Shown here piece by piece: positions 1 to 8,991 of a stretch of DNA of 57,245 nucleotides. This DNA is from Candidatus Krumholzibacteriia bacterium. GTDB lineage: Bacteria > Krumholzibacteriota > Krumholzibacteriia > JAJRXK01. The DNA is taken from NCBI GenBank assembly GCA_035268685.1, contig DATFKK010000163.1, forward strand, positions 1-57,245. The letters run 5' to 3'. The notes under the pieces were generated by a model. That model was given only the letters and a program-made list of their open reading frames with translations, searched no databases and was not told the origin of the DNA. The position numbers and the translations under genes were made by a program. The stretch's first letter is position 1, and every line of letters starts with the position of its first letter.

Positions 1-104
1 GCCAGGCCCTGCGCGCGGTGATCGATGCCTCGCCCCTGCCGCCCCTGCCGCCTCGCTATCCCGATGGCGTGCACATCAACTTCCGCTTCGAGTACGAGCG
101 ATGA
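1..104 (+). CDS. C-terminal end of a TonB/TolA-like periplasmic energy-transduction protein (partial)
   Basis: The reading frame beginning at base 3 is open from the window edge to a TGA at 102-104 and encodes about 33 residues. It ends in a pattern with SPLPPLPPRYPDG followed by an alternating hydrophobic/aromatic strand (VHINFRFEYE). This is the usual end of the TonB/TolA C-terminal domain, where a proline-rich turn precedes the last beta strand. Its place directly upstream of tolB suggests the TolA role, linking the TolQR inner-membrane motor to Pal and TolB in the periplasm. Only the tail is visible, so TonB versus TolA cannot be settled; the gene starts outside the window. Confidence 0.7.
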   Translation, partial: QALRAVIDASPLPPLPPRYPDGVHINFRFEYER

Positions 105-123
105 CCCGGCCGGAGGCCGACGC

Positions 124-1464
124 ATGAAGCCACGCCCTTCCCGTTCTCCCCTGCTCCTCGCGTTGCTGCTGGTCGTCGCCGCGGCCGTGCCGGCGCGTGC
201 CCAGGAGGGCGGCGAACCGAGCTTCGAGCTCCGCTTCAAACGACAGGGCATCGTCCGGGCACTCGTCGAACTCGAAGAGCTGCGCGTCGAGACCAGCCTC
301 GCGGGAGCGCGCGAGGCCGCGGGCGCGCTGGCGTCCCGGCTGGTGCAGGACCTGATCTGGAGTGGGCACTTCGCGATCGCGTCGCCCCTTCCCGAGGGAG
401 TCCGGCGCCCGCGGTACGTGCCCGACGACTGGACGCGCGGGGAGGACGCGCGCACGAGGCTCCGCCTGACCCTGGCCGGTATCCGTCGCGACGAGATGGT
501 GTGGACGGCCCTGCTCTTCGAGGGTTCGGCCCGGCGTCAGATCCTCGGCAAGCGCTACGTGATCGACCTGGACGCATCGGAGCGGCACGTGCACCACCTC
601 GCCGATCAGATCGTCCAACGCGTCACGGGCGATCAGGGGATCGCGCAGACGCGGATCATCTTCAGCCGCAAGGTCGGCGACGGTCGCGAGATCTTCCTGG
701 TCGACTACGACGGCGAGAACCTCCGGCAGATCACCCGCAACGGCAGCCTGAATCTCCTGCCACGATGGTCGCCGAGTGCCGATCGCGTCAGCTACACGTC
801 GTACTGGCGCGGACGGCAGCGGTTGCTCGTGCTCGACGGTCGCAGCGGCGAGAGCCGCAAGGTGACGGAGTTCGACGGCCTGAACTACGGGGCGTCGTGG
901 GCGCCGGACGGAGCGCACCTGCTCGTGACCTTCACGCGGGACGGCGATCCGGAGATCTACCGTATCGACCTGCAGGGCGACGTCGGAGCCCGTCTGACCT
1001 TCGAACCGTCGATCGAGTGCAGTCCGGTGTTCGATCCCACGGGCAACCAGATCGCATACACCAGTGATCGCAGTGGGGTCCCGCAGATCTACCGCATGTC
1101 GCGCGACGGCACCGATCGCCGAAGGCTGACCCGCAGCGGTGGATACAACGACGCGCCGGCCTGGTCGCCGCGGGGCGATCGGATCGCGTACGTGACGCGA
1201 CGCGCCGGGCGCTTCCACGTCATGGTCATGGACTCGAGCGGTGGCGACGCGATCCCGATCACGATCACCGCCGATGGGAACAACGAAGAGCCCGCCTGGG
1301 CGCCGGACGGGCGTCATCTCGTGGTCAGCAGTGATCGCGACGGCACGCGGCGGCTCTGGGTGATCGACGTCGACACGGCCTGGGCGCGTCCGCTGACGCG
1401 GGGCGACGTCGACGACAACGGACCCGATTGGAGTGCCGCCCCGAGCAGCGGGAGCGGTTCCTGA
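124..1464 (+). CDS. tolB: TolB, periplasmic beta-propeller protein of the Tol-Pal system
   Basis: A 446-residue protein with a signal peptide (MKPRPSRSPLLLALLLVVAA, cleavage near ARAQ), an N-terminal TolB domain to about residue 170, and a C-terminal six-bladed propeller built of WSPxGDRIAY/WAPDG-type repeats (e.g. RWSPSADRVSY, AWSPRGDRIAY, AWAPDGRHLVV). TolB binds Pal and TolA and helps outer-membrane constriction at division. I chose ATG 124 over the in-frame upstream start because GGAGG lies 7 nt before it and the signal peptide begins there. The upstream gene ends 20 nt earlier, and pal and cpoB follow, the standard tol operon order. Confidence 0.95.
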   Translation: MKPRPSRSPLLLALLLVVAAAVPARAQEGGEPSFELRFKRQGIVRALVELEELRVETSLAGAREAAGALASRLVQDLIWSGHFAIASPLPEGVRRPRYVPDDWTRGEDARTRLRLTLAGIRRDEMVWTALLFEGSARRQILGKRYVIDLDASERHVHHLADQIVQRVTGDQGIAQTRIIFSRKVGDGREIFLVDYDGENLRQITRNGSLNLLPRWSPSADRVSYTSYWRGRQRLLVLDGRSGESRKVTEFDGLNYGASWAPDGAHLLVTFTRDGDPEIYRIDLQGDVGARLTFEPSIECSPVFDPTGNQIAYTSDRSGVPQIYRMSRDGTDRRRLTRSGGYNDAPAWSPRGDRIAYVTRRAGRFHVMVMDSSGGDAIPITITADGNNEEPAWAPDGRHLVVSSDRDGTRRLWVIDVDTAWARPLTRGDVDDNGPDWSAAPSSGSGS

Positions 1465-1515
1465 ACCCGGGCGGACGAGACCGTCCGCCCACTCGCACGA
1501 GGAGACCGGAGCGTC

Positions 1516-2136
1516 ATGAAGAGTCTGCAGTCCGATGCGAACCGAGCCGATGCCGGCCGCGTGGCCCTGATCACCCTCGTCGCTCTGAGTGCGGTGCTGC
1601 TGGTCGGCCTGCTGAGCGGCTGTGGCGGCAAACCCGAAGCGCAGCCCGACACCGGGGCAACGCCGACCGAGGAGCCCCTCGACGAGATCCCCGTCACCAC
1701 GCCGGACGAACAGCCGGCCTTTCCCGACGAGGCCGACGCCATGGACCAGGACACCGTGGCCGGCGAGGACATGGAGGCCGAGACCCGGCCCCTGCCCGTG
1801 GTGCAGGACGTGTTCTTCGGGTACGACTCCTTCGAGCTCGATGCCGAGGCCCAGGCCACCCTGCAGACGAACGCGAGGATCCTGCGTCGGAATCCCGATG
1901 TCGACGTGATCATCGAGGGTCATTGCGACGAGCGGGGCACCGCCCAGTACAACATGGCGCTGGGCTGGAAGCGCGCGAACACGACGAAGGACTACCTGGT
2001 GTCCCTGCGCATTCCCGCGTCGCGCATTCGTACGGTGAGCTTCGGCAAGGAGAAGCCCTTCGTGACGGGGAGCGGAGAAGACGTCTGGTCGCTGAACCGC
2101 CGCGCCCACATCGTACTCGAACGGTCCGGGCGCTGA
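1516..2136 (+). CDS. pal: Pal, peptidoglycan-associated outer-membrane lipoprotein
   Basis: A 206-residue lipoprotein. A hydrophobic segment ends in the lipobox LLSGC, which would be lipidated at Cys36. An acidic, proline-rich linker follows to about residue 95, then an OmpA-like domain. The peptidoglycan-binding signature is clear: IIEGHCDERGTAQYNMALGW and, near the end, NRRAHIVL. Pal anchors the outer membrane to the cell wall and is the partner of TolB. The linker is longer than in the E. coli protein. The gene lies 51 nt after tolB with a GGAG-type ribosome site (GAGGAGACCGGAG). Confidence 0.95.
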   Translation: MKSLQSDANRADAGRVALITLVALSAVLLVGLLSGCGGKPEAQPDTGATPTEEPLDEIPVTTPDEQPAFPDEADAMDQDTVAGEDMEAETRPLPVVQDVFFGYDSFELDAEAQATLQTNARILRRNPDVDVIIEGHCDERGTAQYNMALGWKRANTTKDYLVSLRIPASRIRTVSFGKEKPFVTGSGEDVWSLNRRAHIVLERSGR

Positions 2137-2139
2137 GCC

Positions 2140-2940
2140 ATGCGACGTATCCTGGGTTCCGTCCTCCTCGTCGCGGTCCTGACCGGTTCGTCGGGGTGCG
2201 CCAAGCAGCTACAGCGCATCGAGACCCGTACGGATGAGATCGCGACCATCCAGGCGCGGCTCGCGGCGGAACAACGCGAGCTCGCATCCATCGTGGAGCG
2301 TCTCGACGAGCGGGATGCCGAACGCGAGGCCGAGCTCGTGGAGCGCCGCGCCGAGCTGGAATATCAGCTTCGTGCCCTCGACCGCGTCGTCCGACAACTC
2401 GATGCCCGCGCGCAGGAGCAGCAGGAACTCCTGCAGAGGATCAGTGCGGCGCTCGACCTGTTGACCCGTCGGACGCCGTCGGGACCCGACGCTCCCACGG
2501 CGACGGCCCCGACCGATTCGACGATCGCGGCGGCGTCGGGGGGCGATCCCCTCGAGTCGCCGGGACAGGACGTGTTCGACGCTGCCTTCGACGACTACAC
2601 GGGGGGACGCTACGCCCTCGCGAGGGAGGGCTTCCAGGAGGTCCTCGATCGGTTCGAGGACAGCGAGCTGGCCGACGACGCGCGGTACTGGGTGGCCGAG
2701 ACGCACTACGCAGAAGGCGACCACGCGACCGCGCGCGACGGCTTCGCCGAGGTCGTCGAACGATGGTCGGAGAGCGACGTGGTGCCTCCGGCCCTGCTGA
2801 AGCTCGCCTACTCCATGCTGGAGCTCGGCGAATCCGAGGATGCCATCGCGACCCTGCAGCGACTCGTCGACGAGCACCCCGACAGCGATGAGGCCCTGAT
2901 CGCGGAGCACAGATTGAGTACACTGTCGGCCGAGGAGTGA
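2140..2940 (+). CDS. cpoB: CpoB/YbgF-like cell-division coordinator with coiled coil and TPR domain
   Basis: A 266-residue exported protein that starts 3 nt after pal. The N-terminus carries a lipobox-like TGSSGC (Cys20), so it is probably a lipoprotein rather than freely periplasmic like E. coli CpoB. Residues about 25-110 form a charged heptad coiled coil that would trimerise. After a low-complexity linker, residues 145-265 hold three TPR-like units in YbgF style (AFDDYTGGRYALAREGF, YWVAETHYAEGDHATA, KLAYSMLELGESEDAI). CpoB links Tol-Pal to peptidoglycan synthesis at the septum. The family call is firm; the lipid anchor is inferred from the motif. Confidence 0.9.
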   Translation: MRRILGSVLLVAVLTGSSGCAKQLQRIETRTDEIATIQARLAAEQRELASIVERLDERDAEREAELVERRAELEYQLRALDRVVRQLDARAQEQQELLQRISAALDLLTRRTPSGPDAPTATAPTDSTIAAASGGDPLESPGQDVFDAAFDDYTGGRYALAREGFQEVLDRFEDSELADDARYWVAETHYAEGDHATARDGFAEVVERWSESDVVPPALLKLAYSMLELGESEDAIATLQRLVDEHPDSDEALIAEHRLSTLSAEE

Positions 2941-2970
2941 TTCCGTCCGCCCCCCCCTCCGTGGTGGATC

Positions 2971-4986
2971 ATGCGATCCTTCGTGCGTCCGCTGACCTGG
3001 CTCGTCGTCTGCGCGACCCTGCTCGTGTCGGCTCCGTCCACCGCGGCGGAGCGGTGGTGGGTGGAACTGCCCCGGGACCGGGGGGTCTCCGAGCCGGAGG
3101 ACCTGCCCTTCCCGCCCGCACCGAACGATGCTGCCCTCGAGCGACGGGCCCGGCGTGGCCGGGCCGAGCGCGTGGCGGTCCTCGGCCGGGGGCCGAGCGA
3201 GGAGGCCCTGCGCGCGGTGCAGGCCACCGGAGCTCGGATCGTCCGCGTGAGCCGCTGGCTGAGTGCGGCCAGCGTGGAGGCCGACGCCACCATCCTGGAG
3301 CGTCTGCGAGAACGCTTCGGCCGCGCCGCCCTACGACCCGTGAGGAGCTGGGCCGGCGAGCGTGACCCGCGAGTCGTCCGGGTGACGCCCGGCCCGCGCC
3401 GGCGGGTCGGCGCCTTCGACTACGGCCGGTCCTTCGACCAGCTCGCGCAGATCGGGATCGATCGTCTGCACGACCGGGGTCTCACCGGGCAGGGGGTCCG
3501 GGTCCTCGTGCTCGACACGGGCTTCCTGGTCGACCATCCCGCGATCGACCATCTCGACGTCCTGGCGACCCGGGACTTCGTGAACGACGACGCGGACGTG
3601 GGCATCGACGAGGGCGAGGCGATCAACCAGGACCGACACGGGACGGGCGTGGTCGGCACCCTCGCCGGCTACGAACCCGGCTCGTTGATCGGGGCCGCGC
3701 CCGACGTCTCGGTGCTGCTCGCCAAGACCGAGGTCGTCGACAGCGAGACCCGGGTCGAAGAGGACCACTTCGTCGCCGCCCTCGAGTGGGGAGAAGCCCT
3801 CGGGGCCGATCTCATGACCGCGTCGCTGGGCTACCGCACCTTCTACGACGAGCCCGACACCTTCGCCTACTCGCCGGAGGATCTCGACGGCGACACCGCG
3901 ATCACGACGCGCGCCGTGGACGACCTGGTGGCGATGGGGGTGGTCGCGATCAGCTCGGCCGGCAACGACGGGGACGACCCGGGAACCCTTCTCACGCCCG
4001 CCGACAGCGACAGCGGACTCGCCATCGCCGCCGTCGACTCGAACGGTGCCGTCGCCTGGTTCTCGAGCCGCGGACCGACCGCCGACGGCCGCACGAAGCC
4101 CGACCTGGCCGCCCGCGGCGTGCGCGTGGTGTGGGCCGACACCTGGATCGGGGTCGGCCTCGCGTCGGGCACCTCGCTGGCCGCGCCTCTCGTGGCCGGA
4201 GCAGGCGCTCTGCTCCTTCAGGCGCACCCGGACTGGGGTCCGCACGAGGTCGCTTCGGCGCTCCGGAGCACCGCGAGTCAGGCCATGGCTCCCGACACGG
4301 TCCTCGGATGGGGGATCGTCGACGCCCAGGCGGCGGTCTTCGACGTCGAGGCTCCGCAGGTGCCCCTGCCCTTCGATCTGGTGGCCCCGGAACCCGGAGC
4401 CGTGATCGACGGGCCCCGGGTCGATTTCGCCTGGGAGGCCGCAGAGGATCTGCAGACACCACAACAGATCGACTACCGCGTCGAGATCGCGCGGGACGAG
4501 GCCTTCGACGAGGTGGCCGCCGTCTTCGAGGTGGGACCCGCGGTCGTCCGCTCCGCCTGGGTCCCGGTGAGCGGGCAGCTGTGGTGGCGGGTGGTGGCCA
4601 CCGATCCGCAGGGACACGTCCGGACGAGTGCCGCCCGGGCCCTCGAGGTCCCGACGGCCACCGGGGCCCCGACCCGGACGCGCGTGGCCTGGGCGCGCTG
4701 GGAAGGTCCGTGGCCCAATCCGACGAGCGACCGCAGCGCGGCGCGGCTGGTGCTGAACCGGCCGGCACGGGTGCGCGCGGTCGAGGTCTTCGACGTCGCG
4801 GGCCGGCGGATCCGGACCCTTCGCCGGCAGGTCGAACTGCTGCCCGGCGAGTGGCGCGTGGAATGGGACGGAAGGGACTCCAGGGGGCGCTCCGCGGCCT
4901 CCGGCGTGTATTTCCTCCGGGCGCTCGTCGAGGACTCCGACGGCCGCGCGGCCCGGCTGCGCGCCCGCGTGGTTCGCCTTCGCTGA
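2971..4986 (+). CDS. Secreted subtilisin-like S8 serine protease with FlgD/T9SS-like C-terminal sorting domain
   Basis: A 671-residue protein with a signal peptide (hydrophobic 10-26, cleavage near STAA). A pro-region follows and then an S8 peptidase domain with a complete triad: Asp182 in VLVLDTG, His223 in DRHGTG, Ser402 in GTSLAAP; the oxyanion Asn is in SSAGND. A fibronectin-like region follows at about 470-560. The last 80 residues have the WPNPTSD start, VEVFDVAGRRIRTL and GVYFLRA strands typical of FlgD-Ig/Por-type sorting domains. The gene starts 30 nt after cpoB and may be the last gene of the tol operon. The substrate is unknown; export by a type IX-like route is inferred from the C-terminus only. 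Confidence 0.88.
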   Translation: MRSFVRPLTWLVVCATLLVSAPSTAAERWWVELPRDRGVSEPEDLPFPPAPNDAALERRARRGRAERVAVLGRGPSEEALRAVQATGARIVRVSRWLSAASVEADATILERLRERFGRAALRPVRSWAGERDPRVVRVTPGPRRRVGAFDYGRSFDQLAQIGIDRLHDRGLTGQGVRVLVLDTGFLVDHPAIDHLDVLATRDFVNDDADVGIDEGEAINQDRHGTGVVGTLAGYEPGSLIGAAPDVSVLLAKTEVVDSETRVEEDHFVAALEWGEALGADLMTASLGYRTFYDEPDTFAYSPEDLDGDTAITTRAVDDLVAMGVVAISSAGNDGDDPGTLLTPADSDSGLAIAAVDSNGAVAWFSSRGPTADGRTKPDLAARGVRVVWADTWIGVGLASGTSLAAPLVAGAGALLLQAHPDWGPHEVASALRSTASQAMAPDTVLGWGIVDAQAAVFDVEAPQVPLPFDLVAPEPGAVIDGPRVDFAWEAAEDLQTPQQIDYRVEIARDEAFDEVAAVFEVGPAVVRSAWVPVSGQLWWRVVATDPQGHVRTSAARALEVPTATGAPTRTRVAWARWEGPWPNPTSDRSAARLVLNRPARVRAVEVFDVAGRRIRTLRRQVELLPGEWRVEWDGRDSRGRSAASGVYFLRALVEDSDGRAARLRARVVRLR

Positions 4987-5018
4987 GGGATGTCCGCGGG
5001 GCCGCAGCCGTCAGTGCC

Positions 5019-5048
5019 TTGACCTTCGGTTTTTCCGTCATCTACTCT
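5019..5048 (+). promoter_or_regulatory. Putative promoter of the lexA-like gene
   Basis: TTGACC (5019-5024) and TACTCT (5043-5048) are separated by 18 nt. They lie in the 208-nt gap between the protease and the regulator, which leaves an approximately 140-nt 5' leader. No convincing LexA-type dyad (GTTC/GAAC class) was found next to it, so autoregulation is not evident. Confidence 0.5.
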
Positions 5049-5194
5049 TTGTACGAATCCCTTGGAGCGCCACGAGGCCTCCGGCCCCTCTCGCCGAATT
5101 CCCGGAATGGCCGGCTGATCCTCGTCGACTGCCCCGCATCAGCATGCGCCCCCACTCCGGGCGCGTCGGTTCTGCTACCAGGAGGGTCTCCGTC

Positions 5195-5818
5195 GTGTTC
5201 CTGACGAAGCGTCAGTCGGAGCTGTTGGACTACCTGCGCCGCACCATCGCCGTGCAGGGCTACGCTCCGAGCCTCGAGGAGATGGCGGCTCACTTCCAGC
5301 TGTCATCGGTCGGAACGGTCCACAAGCACCTGAAGGCCCTCGAGGAGAAGGGCTTCATCCGTCGCCAGTGGAACCGTTCCCGTGCGATCGAGATCGTCGA
5401 GACCCACGACGGACGGGCCCGTCGCGTGCCCATGCTCGGCTCGCTCAAGGGACAGCAACCGATCGAGAACGGGGTCCAGAGCGGAAGCATCGCGGTTCCG
5501 GAGGAGTTCCTGAACGGAAACGGTGCCTTCGTCCTGCAGGTGGGTGACGACTCCCTGCGCGACGAATTCCTCGACTGCGGCGATTTCGTGGTGTGCGAGC
5601 CGAGCGAGTCGCCCGAACCCGGGGCCACCGTCGTGGTCACGGTCGACGGACGGAGCACGATGGTCCGTCGGTGGGAGCCGACCTCGGACCGGGTCCAGCT
5701 GCGCTCCCGGCGTCCGGGGGCCGAGGACTTCGAGGTCGGACTGCAGCGGTGCCGGATCGAAGGGGTGGTCGTCGGCGTGCTCCGCCGCCTGCAGGCGGAC
5801 CGTCAGGCCGCTTCCTGA
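5195..5818 (+). CDS. lexA: LexA-family transcriptional regulator lacking autocleavage residues
   Basis: A 207-residue protein starting at GTG 5195, with AGGAGGG at 5180-5186; the in-frame ATG 5144 has no such site. Residues 1-65 form the LexA winged helix-turn-helix (PSLEEMAAHFQLSSVGTVHKH). The C-terminal S24 domain keeps Ser120 (VGDDSLRD). The position of the catalytic lysine is Arg158 (STMVRRW, where LexA has TVKR), and the Ala-Gly scissile bond is Lys85-Gly86 (GSLKGQQP). By family knowledge both changes should block RecA-stimulated self-cleavage. It probably represses DNA targets without being a classical SOS switch, or is derepressed in another way. Hsp20 and lon lie downstream. Confidence 0.88.
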   Translation: MFLTKRQSELLDYLRRTIAVQGYAPSLEEMAAHFQLSSVGTVHKHLKALEEKGFIRRQWNRSRAIEIVETHDGRARRVPMLGSLKGQQPIENGVQSGSIAVPEEFLNGNGAFVLQVGDDSLRDEFLDCGDFVVCEPSESPEPGATVVVTVDGRSTMVRRWEPTSDRVQLRSRRPGAEDFEVGLQRCRIEGVVVGVLRRLQADRQAAS

Positions 5819-5841
5819 ATCGTGCCACGAATTTCGCTCGG

Positions 5842-5871
5842 TTGACGTTTCGGCGTCCGCCTCCCTACCAT
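5842..5871 (+). promoter_or_regulatory. Putative promoter upstream of hsp20
   Basis: TTGACG (5842-5847), an 18-nt spacer and TACCAT (5866-5871) match the promoter pattern seen elsewhere in the window. It begins 24 nt after the lexA-like stop codon. The start point would fall within the hairpin at 5874-5895, so promoter and terminator overlap. Confidence 0.5.
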
Positions 5872-5873
5872 GC

Positions 5874-5904
5874 GGCCGGCCCTCAGGGGCCGGCCTTCTT
5901 CTTC
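5874..5904 (+). terminator. Intrinsic terminator after the lexA-like gene
   Basis: A perfect 9-bp stem GGCCGGCCC/GGGCCGGCC with a 4-nt TCAG loop (5874-5895) is followed by TTCTTCTTC. This is a textbook Rho-independent terminator for the lexA-like transcript. Confidence 0.85.
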
Positions 5905-5973
5905 GTGCTCCGGCGGGTCGTGGACTCCACGGCGGGTACGGAGTGCGCGCCCACCACGCACGGGAAGCCAGAC

Positions 5974-6447
5974 ATGATCTCCTCGTCCAGGCCCACACCC
6001 GACGACCGGCCGCTCGACGTGACGCGTGATCCCGACGACATGGAAGAGGTGTTCGAGGTCTACTTCACCTCGACGCCCGGTCCGTCCCGCGTCGTTCGTA
6101 TGGAGGGCGGTCTGGGGTGGCGACCGGCCACCGACGTCTACGAGACCGAGCACGAATTCGTCGTCCAGATGGACCTGGCGGGCATGGACCGCAACGCGAT
6201 CGAGATCCACGTCGACGACGAGTTCCTGGTGGTGCGCGGCACGCGTAGCAACATCGCGCCCCCGGGCAAGAAGCACTTCCACAAGATGGAGATCCGGGTC
6301 GGACCCTTCGAGCGTCACGTCCGGGTTCCCGGACACGTGGACGCCAACACCGCACGGGCCCGCTACGAGAGCGGGTTCCTGTTCGTCGTCATGGAACGGG
6401 GCCAGGGACGGTGCGGAGAGCGTCGTAGCATCGCCATCGGATCCTGA
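5974..6447 (+). CDS. Hsp20/alpha-crystallin family small heat-shock protein
   Basis: A 157-residue protein. The alpha-crystallin domain spans about residues 48-145: TDVYETEHEFVVQMDLAGM, then IEIHVDDEFLVVRGTR, and a strand with FERHVRVPGHVD. It closes with the modified GFLFVVMER motif in place of the usual G-x-L. The family forms oligomers that hold unfolding proteins in an ATP-independent way. Start ATG 5974 is preceded by a weak GGAAG, and the longer upstream reading frame crosses the terminator, so it is not used. Lon follows after 57 nt, so holding chaperone and protease may share a transcript; a small hairpin (CCCCGC/GCGGGG, 6455-6470) lies between them. Confidence 0.88.
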   Translation: MISSSRPTPDDRPLDVTRDPDDMEEVFEVYFTSTPGPSRVVRMEGGLGWRPATDVYETEHEFVVQMDLAGMDRNAIEIHVDDEFLVVRGTRSNIAPPGKKHFHKMEIRVGPFERHVRVPGHVDANTARARYESGFLFVVMERGQGRCGERRSIAIGS

Positions 6448-6504
6448 CCGCAGCCCCCGCCGTCGCGGGGACCGAAGATCTCAGCCCGCCCTCGAGGAGT
6501 CGTC

Positions 6505-8895
6505 GTGGCCGATCAGTCCGAAGCCCCGGGATTCGATCTGGAAGATGGTGTCCGGGTTCCCGACCAGCTCGCCGTCCTGCCGATCAGTGACGCGGTGGTC
6601 TTTCCGTACATGATGGTGCCGCTGGTCCTCAGCGACGCCAATCTCATCCAGTTGGCCGACGACGTCCTGGCCGACTCGAAGATGCTCGGGACCTTCACCC
6701 AGTTGCCGGAAGCGACCACCAACGGCAGCGAGGAAGAAGAGTCGAACGTCGGCGAAGAGGACGTCTACGAGATCGGCACGGCGGTGGTGATCCAGAAGAT
6801 GCTTCGCTTCCCCGACGGGAGCATGCGGCTGCTGGGTCAGGGCATCACACGGATCCGCCGCAAGAAGGTCCTGCAGACCGAGCCCTACATGGTCGCCGAG
6901 GTCGAGGTCCTCGACGAGAAGGAATCGACCGACGCCAAGACCGTGGCCTACATGCGCGGTGTGGCGAACAACTTCATCAAGATCGTCGACGCGTCCGAGA
7001 AGCTCAGCGACGAGCTGAAGGTCGTGGCCATGAACATCGACGAGCCCGGCCGGCTCGCCGACATGGTCGCCACGAACCTGGACATCGACGTGACCGAGAA
7101 GCAGAAGGTGCTCGAGATCCTCGACCCGCGGGCGCGGCTCGAGCTGCTCAGCGAGATCGTGATGCGCGAGCTGGAGATGGTCGAGCTCGGCGAGAAGCTG
7201 CAGAGCCGCGTGCGCAAGGCGATCGACAAGGACCAGCGCGAGTACTACCTGCGCCAGCAGCTGAAGGCGATCCAGCGCGAACTCGGCGACACCGACCAGA
7301 GTTCGGTGGAACTCGACGAACTCCGCGAACGGATCGAGGAGGCGTCGCTGCCCGACCACGTACGCGAGGCGGCGTTGAAGGAGTACGACCGGCTCACCCG
7401 CATGAGTCCCGGTGCCAGTGAGTACACGGTGAGCAAGACCTACGTGGACTGGCTGCTCGAGCTGCCGTGGCTGGAGAGCAGTGTCGACAACCTGCAGCTG
7501 AAGAAGGCCGAGGAAGTGCTGGAGCGCGATCACTACGGTCTGGAAGACGTGAAGGAGCGCGTACTCGAGTACCTGGCGGTGAAGAAGCTGAAGGACGACA
7601 TGCGCGGTCCCATCCTGTGCCTGGTCGGACCGCCGGGTGTGGGCAAGACCAGCCTGGGCAAGTCGATCGCCGAGGCCATGGGGCGCAAGTTCTACCGTCT
7701 GAGCCTGGGCGGCATGCGGGACGAGGCCGAGATCCGCGGGCATCGCCGCACCTATGTCGGGGCGATGCCGGGCCGTGTCATCCACGGGGTGAAGGTCGCG
7801 GGGACGAACAACCCGCTGTTCATGCTCGACGAGATCGACAAGCTCGGCAGTGATTTCCGGGGCGATCCGGCGAGTGCGTTGCTCGAGGTGCTCGATCCCG
7901 CGCAGAACAGTACCTTCACCGACCACTACCTGAACCTACCCTTCGATCTCAGCAACGTCCTCTTCATGACGACGGCCAACGTGCTCGACACGATCCCACG
8001 TCCGCTGCGCGACCGCATGGAGATCATCCAGCTCCCGGGCTACACCCGGCTCGAGAAGCTCGAGATCGCCAAGCGCTACCTCGTGCCGAGGCAGGTCGCC
8101 GAGAACGGCCTCAGCTCCTCCAGCATCCGATTCACCGATGCCGGGCTGAACTCGATCATCTCCGACTACACGGCCGAGGCCGGGGTACGTTCGCTGGAGC
8201 GGACGATCGGGCGGGTGTGCCGTAAGGTCGCGCGTGGTGTCGCGGGATCGCGCAAGAAGAAGCGTGTGAACGTGTCCGTGAAGAACGTCCACGACTATCT
8301 GGGCGCGCCGGTGTACTCGGACGAGGCACGGAAGTCCCGCCCCGAGGTGGGCGTGTGTGCCGGCCTGGCCTGGACCCCGGTGGGGGGGAAGATCCTCTTC
8401 GTGGAGGCGGTGGCGATGCCGGGGCAGGGTGCCCTTCGGCTGACCGGGCAGCTCGGCAACGTCATGCAGGAGTCGGCGCAGGCCGCCCTCAGCTACATCC
8501 GGAGTCGCTACAGCGCGGGCCCGCAGGACATCGAATGGTTGCGGACGCACGACCTCCACGTGCACCTTCCCGCGGGGGCGATCCCGAAGGACGGACCCAG
8601 TGCCGGGATCACGATGGCCACGGCCCTGGTGTCGCTGTACCGGGGGATCCCGATCAGCAACAGGGTGGCCATGACGGGAGAGATCTCGCTCACCGGCGAG
8701 GTGCACCCGGTGGGGGGTCTCGTCCAGAAGATCCTGGCCGCGCACCGGGCGCGGATCTCCCAGGTGATCATTCCCGCCGACAACGAGCGCGACCTCGAGG
8801 AGCTGCCCGAGGAGGTGCTCGAGGCCATCGAGTTCCATCCGGTCGAACGGGTGGAGCAGGTCTGGGAGCTCGCCCTCACGCGGCCCCTGCAGTGA
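6505..8895 (+). CDS. lon: Lon ATP-dependent serine protease
   Basis: A 796-residue protein, usual for bacterial LonA. It has the N-terminal substrate domain starting [18 protein letters not shown], an AAA+ module with Walker [10 protein letters not shown] (Lys381), Walker B LFMLDEID, and a C-terminal peptidase with the Ser-Lys dyad Ser699 (PKDGPSAGI) and Lys742 ([10 protein letters not shown]). It degrades misfolded and regulatory proteins in the cytoplasm. The start is GTG 6505, with GAGGAG 5 nt upstream. An acidic insertion (EEEESN) occurs near residue 77. It lies downstream of hsp20, which suggests a common stress-linked unit. Confidence 0.97.
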   Translation: MADQSEAPGFDLEDGVRVPDQLAVLPISDAVVFPYMMVPLVLSDANLIQLADDVLADSKMLGTFTQLPEATTNGSEEEESNVGEEDVYEIGTAVVIQKMLRFPDGSMRLLGQGITRIRRKKVLQTEPYMVAEVEVLDEKESTDAKTVAYMRGVANNFIKIVDASEKLSDELKVVAMNIDEPGRLADMVATNLDIDVTEKQKVLEILDPRARLELLSEIVMRELEMVELGEKLQSRVRKAIDKDQREYYLRQQLKAIQRELGDTDQSSVELDELRERIEEASLPDHVREAALKEYDRLTRMSPGASEYTVSKTYVDWLLELPWLESSVDNLQLKKAEEVLERDHYGLEDVKERVLEYLAVKKLKDDMRGPILCLVGPPGVGKTSLGKSIAEAMGRKFYRLSLGGMRDEAEIRGHRRTYVGAMPGRVIHGVKVAGTNNPLFMLDEIDKLGSDFRGDPASALLEVLDPAQNSTFTDHYLNLPFDLSNVLFMTTANVLDTIPRPLRDRMEIIQLPGYTRLEKLEIAKRYLVPRQVAENGLSSSSIRFTDAGLNSIISDYTAEAGVRSLERTIGRVCRKVARGVAGSRKKKRVNVSVKNVHDYLGAPVYSDEARKSRPEVGVCAGLAWTPVGGKILFVEAVAMPGQGALRLTGQLGNVMQESAQAALSYIRSRYSAGPQDIEWLRTHDLHVHLPAGAIPKDGPSAGITMATALVSLYRGIPISNRVAMTGEISLTGEVHPVGGLVQKILAAHRARISQVIIPADNERDLEELPEEVLEAIEFHPVERVEQVWELALTRPLQ

Positions 8896-8916
8896 GACCA
8901 CGTTCCCGGTGCAGGT

Positions 8917-8945
8917 TTGACCGGCCCCCGAGCGGCTGCTAGTTT
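8917..8945 (+). promoter_or_regulatory. Putative promoter of the LPS-core operon
   Basis: TTGACC (8917-8922), a 17-nt spacer and TAGTTT (8940-8945) lie 21 nt after the lon stop codon and 46 nt before the first ATG (8992) of the glycosyltransferase/ABC-transporter operon. Confidence 0.55.
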
Positions 8946-8991
8946 GCCACGCGTTCGCGCCGGCTGGTGTCCGGCGCGGTCAGGACGACCG

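Noticed and set aside
76-2109. Minus-strand frame of 677 codons opposite tolB and pal
   Set aside because: It is a mirror shadow of two certain genes; no recognisable domain or ribosome site.
5010-5194. SOS box before the lexA-like gene
   Set aside because: No clear palindrome of known LexA operator classes was found; the sequence around TTTGTACGAATC is only partly similar.
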